Made by a program: the position numbers and the translations under genes. Below, piece after piece: positions 1-5,499 of a DNA stretch of 11,092 bases. Below the pieces are notes generated by a model. The model did no database searches, was not told the DNA's origin, and worked only from the letters and a program-made list of their open reading frames with translations. Source of the stretch: Candidatus Acetothermia bacterium (lineage in GTDB: Bacteria > Bipolaricaulota > Bipolaricaulia > RBG-16-55-9 > DRXL01). Each line of letters starts with the position of its first letter. Position 1 is the stretch's first letter. The stretch lies in assembly GCA_028275205.1 (NCBI GenBank), contig JAPWVB010000034.1:1-11092 (forward strand), read 5' to 3'.

Positions 1-594
1 AAAGCGGGTCTCCTCAGGGCGGAATTGCAAGCCATACTTCTTGAGCCATTTGCGAATGGTGTGGTAAGAGCATCCGGCTTCTTGAGCAATCTCTGCCACC
101 CGAGCGCCCTGAGCGCGCCGCTCCTGCAGCCAGCTTTGGGATCGCCACTTCGGCTCGCCATTCGTATAAACATAAGCGTCCTTCGACATGGTCACTCGTC
201 CAGAGGAAGTCATCTCGAGGCCAACCATCTGCTCCAAGCTTTGCCAGCCCTCCGTTGTGTAAAAGCGATGATCGCGTGAGGCCTTGATCGTTTTGCCATC
301 GGCCAGGGTGACTCGAAAGACATCCTTCTCCCCCGATTGGACGACGTCTACGACATGAGTGGTCTCAATCTCATGAGTGTGCTCATTCAGACAGCGCAGG
401 TGCATCTGCTGCAGGCGTTCCCGCAGCGGAAGATATAACTGGATGCGCGGATCACGCCAGTGGGGAATAGGGCGAGCCCCCTCTTGCCACTTGCGGTAGA
501 ATTCAGCGACTGTCATCTTATATACCCGATGGCGGCGCTCTCTCTTCCACAGGGCTGGAGCGTCAAACCACAGCTCGGTGTCGCCAGTGATGCA
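1..594 (-). mobile_element. ThyX intein, N-terminal splicing region and helix-turn-helix segment (incomplete)
   Basis: The intein spans codons 86-283 of the thyX frame and continues past the edge. Block A starts at Cys86 (CITGDTEL). Block B is at about residues 185-202 (GKTIKASRDHRFYTTEGW), with His194 as the conserved block-B histidine; the usual TxxH is SxxH here. About 90 residues between them (for example LRCLNEHTHEIE at 151-162) fit the Hint fold. Residues about 241-276 (positions 22-129) look like a helix-turn-helix: VAEIAQEAGCSYHTIRKWLK. Such a module often precedes an endonuclease domain in large inteins, but no endonuclease motif lies inside the window, so homing activity is only inferred. 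The C-terminal splice blocks (His-Asn) are also off-window. Confidence 0.88.
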
Positions 595-849
595 AGCAAT
601 TCTATGCCTGAACCACTGGCGGGCCACAAAGAGTGGACACGAGATGTGAAACTGAAAGACCGAGTGCTCAAACGGCGTCTCGTGACGGTGTTTCATCAGA
701 TAATGGATGAGCTTGCGGTCTTGCTCTTCGCCCTTGAGCCCCTTCCCCGTGGAGACCCGCGCCGCCAGCACCACCGTCTCGTCACCGCCCATAAAATCAA
801 TGAGCCGCACAAAGCCCTTGTCTAACACTTTGATCTCGATGGGCTCCAT
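1..849 (-). CDS. thyX: FAD-dependent thymidylate synthase ThyX, N-terminal part plus start of an intein (open at left edge)
   Basis: ThyX makes dTMP from dUMP with methylenetetrahydrofolate and FAD/NADPH. The frame starts at ATG 849 behind a GGGGGAG ribosome site and reads 283 codons to the left edge without a stop, so the 3' part is missing. Residues 1-85 are the ThyX N-extein: STGKG near 33-37, RHETPFEH at 55-62, and ARQWFRHR at 76-83, which holds the RHR of the family signature RHR-x7-S (flavin/dUMP binding). After Ile84-Ala85 the ThyX sequence stops and an intein begins at Cys86 (CITGDTEL, splicing block A). The missing half of the signature (expected S-x-N-E-x-S) should lie beyond the edge after the intein, with Ser as the likely +1 nucleophile. 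The assignment as ThyX rests on recognised family motifs. The gene is divergent from khtT. Confidence 0.9.
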   Translation of the reverse strand, partial: MEPIEIKVLDKGFVRLIDFMGGDETVVLAARVSTGKGLKGEEQDRKLIHYLMKHRHETPFEHSVFQFHISCPLFVARQWFRHRIACITGDTELWFDAPALWKRERRHRVYKMTVAEFYRKWQEGARPIPHWRDPRIQLYLPLRERLQQMHLRCLNEHTHEIETTHVVDVVQSGEKDVFRVTLADGKTIKASRDHRFYTTEGWQSLEQMVGLEMTSSGRVTMSKDAYVYTNGEPKWRSQSWLQERRAQGARVAEIAQEAGCSYHTIRKWLKKYGLQFRPEETRF

Positions 850-883
850 CGTCACTCCCCCTCGTCGGAAAGATCGTAGCGAG

Positions 884-913
884 ATTATAGTCGAGGTGCG
901 CCAGGCCAGGCAA
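884..913 (-). promoter_or_regulatory. Predicted thyX promoter
   Basis: On the minus strand a TTGCCT box (908-913) is followed after 18 bp by an exact TATAAT (884-889). This predicts a start site near 877 and a leader of about 28 nt before the thyX ATG at 849. The -35 box matches the sigma-70 consensus at 4 of 6 bases. Confidence 0.6.
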
Positions 914-921
914 ATCTCCCC

Positions 922-950
922 TGGCCATCGTCGTCCGTCCTCAGTATACT
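922..950 (+). promoter_or_regulatory. Possible khtT promoter
   Basis: TGGCCA (922-927, 4/6 match to TTGACA) lies 17 bp before TATACT (945-950, 5/6 match to TATAAT). Transcription would begin near 957, just at the 44-bp palindromic repeat, giving khtT a leader of about 60 nt dominated by a hairpin. The -10 box sits inside a perfect 16-bp palindrome. Prediction from sequence only. Confidence 0.4.
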
Positions 951-954
951 GAGG
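939..954. promoter_or_regulatory. Perfect 16-bp palindrome over the khtT -10 box, candidate operator
   Basis: CCTCAGTATACTGAGG is identical to its own reverse complement. It covers the candidate -10 box of khtT and lies between the divergent thyX and khtT promoters. The symmetry suits a dimeric repressor that would block polymerase, but no regulator gene is seen nearby and chance symmetry cannot be excluded. Confidence 0.4.
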
Positions 955-957
955 TGA

Positions 958-1001
958 CCTCACCCATTCCCTCTCCGTAAACGGAGAGGGTTAAGGTGAG
1001 G
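958..1001. repeat. 44-bp palindromic repeat, copy 1
   Basis: The element has outer arms CCTCACC (958-964) and GGTGAGG (995-1001), and inner arms CCCTCTCCGT (969-978) and ACGGAGAGGG (981-990) around a 2-nt loop; 4-nt spacers separate outer and inner arms. A second copy of the same length and arm sequences lies at 9289-9332. This copy sits in the intergenic region between divergent genes, 17 nt before the khtT ATG, so it is not a terminator for either neighbour. It looks like a dispersed REP/MITE-type element, and as RNA would fold in the khtT leader close to the ribosome site. Confidence 0.85.
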
Positions 1002-1018
1002 TTAAGAGAGGATCATCT

Positions 1019-1501
1019 ATGGAAGTCCGTGAGGTCGAGCTTCCCGGCATCGGCATGAAGTTCTCGTTCGAGACCGAAGAGGGCGAAACGATCTGCGTCA
1101 TCATTCACAAGACCGGGCGCCGCGAGATCTATCGCTTTCTCCCGGCTCAAGAGACTCCGGAGTCCGTCATTGAGCTCAGCGACACCGAAGCCCGCGAGCT
1201 GGGCGCCATCTTGATCGGCACTCACTTTCAGCCCGACGTCCAAGATACGGCACGACTAGTGATGAAAGAGCTGACCATCGAGTGGCTGAAGATCCCTGCG
1301 CACTCCCCGCTAGCAGGAAAGACCATCCAAGAGAACAGAGTCCGCAAGCTCACCGGTGCTACGATCATCGCCCTCTTCGGGCCGACGAAGAAAATCCTCA
1401 ACCCCTCGCCCGATACCAAGCTCGATGCCGGCGATACGGTGGTCGTCATCGGTGAGCAAGCCCAAGTCCAAGCCTTCAAAGAGCGCTTCGCTCTGCACTG
1501 A
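1019..1501 (+). CDS. khtT: KhtT-like RCK_C (TrkA-C) regulatory subunit of a K+/H+ antiporter
   Basis: 160 residues, close to the roughly 165 of Bacillus subtilis KhtT. The N-terminal half (1-80) carries the KhtT-type sequence LPGIGMKF (8-15) and IIHKTGRREIYRF (28-40). Residues about 84-160 form an RCK_C domain, with hydrophobic strands and a DTVVVIGEQAQV stretch (139-150). No Rossmann (RCK_N) domain is present. In Bacillus, KhtT is a peripheral protein that gates KhtU and binds cyclic di-AMP through its RCK_C domain; ligand binding here is inferred from the family. The ATG at 1019 follows GAGAGGA with 6 nt spacing. The gene is 2 nt from khtU, so the two are surely co-expressed. Confidence 0.88.
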   Translation: MEVREVELPGIGMKFSFETEEGETICVIIHKTGRREIYRFLPAQETPESVIELSDTEARELGAILIGTHFQPDVQDTARLVMKELTIEWLKIPAHSPLAGKTIQENRVRKLTGATIIALFGPTKKILNPSPDTKLDAGDTVVVIGEQAQVQAFKERFALH

Positions 1502-1503
1502 CG

Positions 1504-2598
1504 ATGCTTTTTGAGCTGAGCCTCATACTCTTTGCGCTCTACCTCGGAGCACTGCTGGCCCATCGCTTGAGGCAATCGAGCGTCTCCGTCTTCATCATCG
1601 CCGGGATTCTCTTGAAGTTCTTCATTCCCCACTCTGAGGTCGTTGGGTTTCTGGCCCAGCTGGGGGCGATGCTGCTGCTCTTTACTATTGGGCTTGATTT
1701 CTCACCGGAGCGGGTGCGACACAGCAGCCGGAAGATCTTCGTCGCCACGGCTCTGGACGCCCTGATCAATCTGCCCCTGGGGATTCTTTTGGGGCTAGGG
1801 CTTGGTCTCGACGTGATGAGTGCCCTCATTATGGGAGGAGTGCTCTACAATAACAGCACGTCCATCATGGCGCGCTTCATCATTGATTTTCGGCGCAGCG
1901 CCCTGCCGGAGACCGAGTACGCGGTGAGCATCTCCGTCTTTCAAGACCTCATCACTGCGCTCTATCTTGCGATCGTCGCTGGCGTAGTCCACGCCGGGGA
2001 ACTAGATGCGTGGGGAATGGGGCTTGTCTTAGTCAAGACTGTAGGATTTTTTGCCGGGGCGTTCTGGGCAGCGACGCTGCTGCGCCCGGTGCTGCGCCGC
2101 CTGATGGCCCACGAATCTATTGAGGTCTTTTTGCTCTTTGTGGTCGCGTTTTTGATGGTGTTGGCCGCGCTTGCCGAATGGCTTGGGCTTTCGGGGGTGA
2201 TCGGGGCGTTCTTTGCCGGGTTTATTCTGCCGGAGCGCGAGTTCCGCGAGCGCGTGGACCGCGTGATCTCCCCGTTTCGCGATCTCTTCGCCGCGATCTT
2301 CTTCGTCTCGTTCGGCCTGCTCATGGAGCTCTCTCAAGCGTCTCACGTGCTCTTCGCGAGCATCTTCGTGATTCTTGCTGCGGTGTGGGGGAAGCTTGGC
2401 ACGGGCTGGGTGATTGGACAGCTTATGAGATTGAGCAAGAGTGCTTCATGGCGCTTGGGGGTAGCGCTGATCCCGCGCGGCGAGTTCTCTATCATCCTGG
2501 CGGGCTTAGCGCCGACGCCTTCGGTCTTGGGGATGACGGTGATCACGGTCTTGGCGCTGGCCTTGCTGACCCCGATCTTGATGAAACGATTCCGTTGA
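1504..2598 (+). CDS. khtU: KhtU-like CPA2-family K+(Na+)/H+ antiporter, membrane subunit
   Basis: 364 residues, almost entirely hydrophobic helices, with the monovalent cation:proton antiporter-2 layout. Recognisable segments are LLFTIGLDFSPE (58-69), NNSTSIMARFIID (116-128), the SVFQDLITAL segment (144-153) with the Gln-Asp pair (147-148) typical of KefB/C-type exchangers, GVIGAFFAGFILPE (231-244), and PRGEFSIILAG (324-334). It should exchange cytoplasmic K+ or Na+ for external H+ across the inner membrane. Unlike KefC it has no C-terminal RCK_N domain, matching a system whose regulator is the separate KhtT encoded 2 nt upstream. No ribosome site is evident, so translational coupling is likely. 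The stop codon TGA lies within the -35 box of the next gene's promoter. Confidence 0.88.
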   Translation: MLFELSLILFALYLGALLAHRLRQSSVSVFIIAGILLKFFIPHSEVVGFLAQLGAMLLLFTIGLDFSPERVRHSSRKIFVATALDALINLPLGILLGLGLGLDVMSALIMGGVLYNNSTSIMARFIIDFRRSALPETEYAVSISVFQDLITALYLAIVAGVVHAGELDAWGMGLVLVKTVGFFAGAFWAATLLRPVLRRLMAHESIEVFLLFVVAFLMVLAALAEWLGLSGVIGAFFAGFILPEREFRERVDRVISPFRDLFAAIFFVSFGLLMELSQASHVLFASIFVILAAVWGKLGTGWVIGQLMRLSKSASWRLGVALIPRGEFSIILAGLAPTPSVLGMTVITVLALALLTPILMKRFR

Positions 2599-2624
2599 CG
2601 TGCCTGCTCCACGGACGCTATAAT
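2595..2624 (+). promoter_or_regulatory. Strong sigma-70-type promoter for the SLC13-type permease
   Basis: TTGACG (2595-2600, 5/6 consensus), an 18-bp spacer and a perfect TATAAT (2619-2624). The -35 box contains the khtU stop codon. The predicted start site (about 2631-2632) coincides with the ATG at 2632, implying a leaderless transcript. Confidence 0.75.
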
Positions 2625-2631
2625 GTTGCTG

Positions 2632-4392
2632 ATGGAAATCACTCTTCTGTTCGTTATTCTTGGCACGGCGCTCGTGCTCTTTCTCAGCGAGCGCATCCGT
2701 GCGGATCTCGTCTCGATGCTGGTGCTCTTGGCCTTAGCCCTCACAGGGCTGGTGAGCACGAGTGAGGTTTTCAGCGGCTTCAGCAACCCCGCCGTCATCA
2801 CCGTTGGGGCGATGTTCGTGATGAGCGCTGCTGCGGCTCGGACGGGGATCGCCTCTTTCATCGGGCGCGCGATGCGAGCTCTTGCCGGACATCGCGAGTG
2901 GGCGCTCACTCTCGTGATTATGCTGACGGTTGCGGCTCTGTCGGCGTTCATCAACAACGTTGGGGCTGTCGCGATCCTCTTGCCGGTGGTGATGACGCTC
3001 GCTCATGAGAGCGCGATCAGCCCCTCCAAATTGCTCATCCCACTGGCGTACGGCTCGCTGATGGGCGGGCTCTGCACCCTCATCGGAACGCCGCCCAATA
3101 TTCTCGTGAGCACGATCGCGGTTCAAAACGGCCTGCGCCCGTTTGAGCTGTTCGAGTTTGCTCCCATTGGTCTTGTGGTCGTTGGGACAGGCGTGTTGTA
3201 TATGGTCTTGATCGGGCGCTGGCTCATTCCTGCCCGCCGCCGCGAAGAAATCACTGACTCCATGCCCAAATATTTTCTGACGGAGTTAGTTATCCCCAAG
3301 GGTTCGCAACTCATCAGCAAACGGCTGCATGAGCTGGGTTGGCGCGAGCGAGGGATTGAGATCATCGAGATCCGCCGAGGGAAGAGACAGATCTTCGATA
3401 TCTGGGGCTGGGCGAGCCTCCACGCCAACGATGTGCTCATTGTTAGCGGCAAAGCCGAAGAGATCTTCAAACTAAAAGACGAATTCGGGGTAGAGATACG
3501 CCCCGAAGTCGAGTACACCCATCCCTGGCACAAGTCCGAGGAGATCAAACGCGTAGAGGCGACGCTCGCCCCTCACGCGGCCTTCATCGGAAAGACATTG
3601 GCTGAGCTCGATTTTCACAATCGCTACGGTGTGGCAGTGCTGGCGATCGCGCGCCATGGGACGCTCCTGCGGGGGCAGCTTTCGCAAATCCCGTTGCAGT
3701 TTGGGGATACGCTGTTGCTTCAGGGGCCAGAGCAGCGTCTTGCCCAGATCCCTAGGGAGAATTTCATCTTGATGAGCCCGTTAGCGTTCCAAGCGTTGCG
3801 CATCGAGAAAGCCCCAGTGACGGTGCTGATCTTTGTGGGAGTCCTCGCCCTTGCCGGCTTGGGCGTGTTGCATATCAGCGTTGCGGGGGCTTTAGGGGCT
3901 GTGCTCATGGTGCTCACGCGCTGTCTCACGCTCGAAGAGGCGTATGAATCTATAGATTGGATGGTGATCTTTCTCTTGGCGGGGATGATCCCCGCGGGGA
4001 TCGCCCTGGAGAGGACAGGGGCCGCGCAACTGCTGGCTGAATTCATCTTGAAGGGGATCGGCTCATTCGGCCCGTTGTTTGTCTTGGGGGCGCTGATGGC
4101 GTTCACATCGCTGATCACAGAGATCCTCTCGAATGCCGCTGCTGCTGTGCTTTTGGCGCCGATTGCCATCTCGCTTGCTGCGCAATTGGGAGTCAACCCC
4201 TATCCGTTCCTGATGGGGGTGGCCGTCGCGGCCTCGTCGAGCTTCATGACGCCGATTGGGCATCAATCAAATACCATTGTCTTTGGCCCGGGTGGGTATA
4301 GATTTTCGGACTATCTGCGCGTCGGGGCCGGGCTCAACATTCTCGTGTGGGTCGTGGCGATGCTCGTGATCCCCAGACTGTGGCCCTTCTAG
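2632..4392 (+). CDS. SLC13/DASS-family anion permease with two internal RCK_C (TrkA-C) domains
   Basis: 586 residues from ATG 2632. Residues below are counted from the in-frame ATG at 2623, three codons earlier. N-terminal membrane helices span about 4-200 and contain the hairpin motif FINNVGA (109-115) and GTPPNI (155-160). Two RCK_C domains follow in the cytoplasmic loop (about 217-293 and 308-384). C-terminal helices (about 396-589) contain SNAAAAVLLAPI (503-514) and MTPIGHQSN (542-550). The paired Asn motifs are the Na+/substrate site of DASS transporters. Relatives with this domain order are called SLC13 or Na+/sulfate symporters; the substrate (sulfate, dicarboxylate or other anion) cannot be read here. 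Start choice: the 2623 ATG lies inside the -10 box and neither ATG has a Shine-Dalgarno site, so leaderless initiation at 2632 fits best. The stop overlaps the convergent gene by 4 bp. Confidence 0.85.
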   Translation: MEITLLFVILGTALVLFLSERIRADLVSMLVLLALALTGLVSTSEVFSGFSNPAVITVGAMFVMSAAAARTGIASFIGRAMRALAGHREWALTLVIMLTVAALSAFINNVGAVAILLPVVMTLAHESAISPSKLLIPLAYGSLMGGLCTLIGTPPNILVSTIAVQNGLRPFELFEFAPIGLVVVGTGVLYMVLIGRWLIPARRREEITDSMPKYFLTELVIPKGSQLISKRLHELGWRERGIEIIEIRRGKRQIFDIWGWASLHANDVLIVSGKAEEIFKLKDEFGVEIRPEVEYTHPWHKSEEIKRVEATLAPHAAFIGKTLAELDFHNRYGVAVLAIARHGTLLRGQLSQIPLQFGDTLLLQGPEQRLAQIPRENFILMSPLAFQALRIEKAPVTVLIFVGVLALAGLGVLHISVAGALGAVLMVLTRCLTLEEAYESIDWMVIFLLAGMIPAGIALERTGAAQLLAEFILKGIGSFGPLFVLGALMAFTSLITEILSNAAAAVLLAPIAISLAAQLGVNPYPFLMGVAVAASSSFMTPIGHQSNTIVFGPGGYRFSDYLRVGAGLNILVWVVAMLVIPRLWPF

Positions 4393-5495
4393 GGCAACAC
4401 GCCCTCATTGACGTAGCGCGTCAGCTCGCTGACGCTGAGATGTTCAATGCCGAGTTTCTCGAGGGTGCGCCCGCGCCGCCAGTAGTCCGTGCGATGGATG
4501 ATACACGCCAGATGAATGATGCTCTCGATAGCCCTAGTCTCCACGCCGTAGCGCTTCCCCAGCGCGGCGATGGGCACGAGGCTCATGGGCACGTCTTCGA
4601 AGATATAGCGATGCTCCAAGCGCGGAGGGGCCATGATCCCATAGTAGCCGGGGTTGGCGTGGATCGCTTCGTAGAGGTTTTCGCCCTTGGCGTCGTAGGC
4701 CATCTTCAGCCAGTCGAGGGCTGTTGTGGCGCGAATCCCGAGGGCTGCAGCGATGGTGACCCGCTCGCGGTCTAAGACCTCGAGCACCCGCGCAGTCGAA
4801 GGCGTCACTCCGTCAATATAGAACTGAAAATTCCCCTTGGTGGACTCGATCCAGCCGGCGTTGAGGATCGTTAGAGCCGGGTGGAAGATCGCGCCCATGT
4901 TATCGAGCCCCGTCTGGAGGACGTTGCCCCCGTCTATGAATTGGGGATAAGCTTCATTGATGATATCTAAGACCTTGTGGGTGTGCGTAGCGGGCAGGGC
5001 CGCCAACGGCACCGCGTCCTTGATGCTGAAGATGCGGACGTGGGCCGGGCCGATCGAGCGGCTGGCGTAGATGAACGTCTCGGCTTCAGCGACGATCACT
5101 TGCGCTGAACAATTGGCATCTCTGAGGACTTTGGCAAACTCGATAGCGCCGCAGGTCCGCCCCGGATGGAGGATGATAATCTGGCCGTCTACAAGATACG
5201 GAGCGCAATTCTGCGCAATCTCTCGATGGGCCGATGAGGGCACCACGACCATCACGACGTGGGCGTCCGACAGGGCTTCTTTCAGGTCGGACGTGCACTT
5301 TTTGAGCTTCGCGAAGCCGTGTGGGCCGCCGGGGAAGCTCTCCAGCTCGATGCCCTTGCGGGCTTTGATGGTCTTAATATTCTCCGGAGTGCGATTGTAG
5401 AGCGTGACAGGGTACCCCATGAGGGCCAGATGGGCGGCCATGGCTTTGCCGCCGTGCCCAGCTCCGATCACAGTGAAAGAGATATTCTTGGGCAT
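4389..5495 (-). CDS. Opine (octopine/nopaline) dehydrogenase family NAD(P)H oxidoreductase
   Basis: 368 residues, the usual size of the family. The N-terminal Rossmann domain shows GAGHGGKA (11-18) and the strand VVMVVVPSSAH (80-90). The C-terminal helical domain (from about 185) contains GGNVLQTGLDNMGAIFHPA (189-207), where His205 matches the catalytic histidine region of opine dehydrogenases. Characterised members reductively condense an alpha-keto acid with the amino group of an amino acid to give N-carboxyalkyl amino acids, or run the reverse. Some distant members act on other 2-oxo substrates, so the substrate is open. It is the last gene of a three-gene operon, with ATG 4 nt after the asnB-type stop; its GAGGTGA ribosome site overlaps that stop. 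Its TAG shares the bases CTAG with the stop of the convergent permease. Confidence 0.85.
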   Translation of the reverse strand: MPKNISFTVIGAGHGGKAMAAHLALMGYPVTLYNRTPENIKTIKARKGIELESFPGGPHGFAKLKKCTSDLKEALSDAHVVMVVVPSSAHREIAQNCAPYLVDGQIIILHPGRTCGAIEFAKVLRDANCSAQVIVAEAETFIYASRSIGPAHVRIFSIKDAVPLAALPATHTHKVLDIINEAYPQFIDGGNVLQTGLDNMGAIFHPALTILNAGWIESTKGNFQFYIDGVTPSTARVLEVLDRERVTIAAALGIRATTALDWLKMAYDAKGENLYEAIHANPGYYGIMAPPRLEHRYIFEDVPMSLVPIAALGKRYGVETRAIESIIHLACIIHRTDYWRRGRTLEKLGIEHLSVSELTRYVNEGVLP

Positions 5496-5499
5496 AAAA

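Noticed and set aside
460..825. 121-codon plus-strand frame
   Set aside because: It is the antisense shadow of thyX and the intein, which show unmistakable motifs on the minus strand.
2178..2765. 195-codon plus-strand frame overlapping khtU and the permease
   Set aside because: It is out of frame with two clear membrane-protein genes and encodes no recognisable domain.
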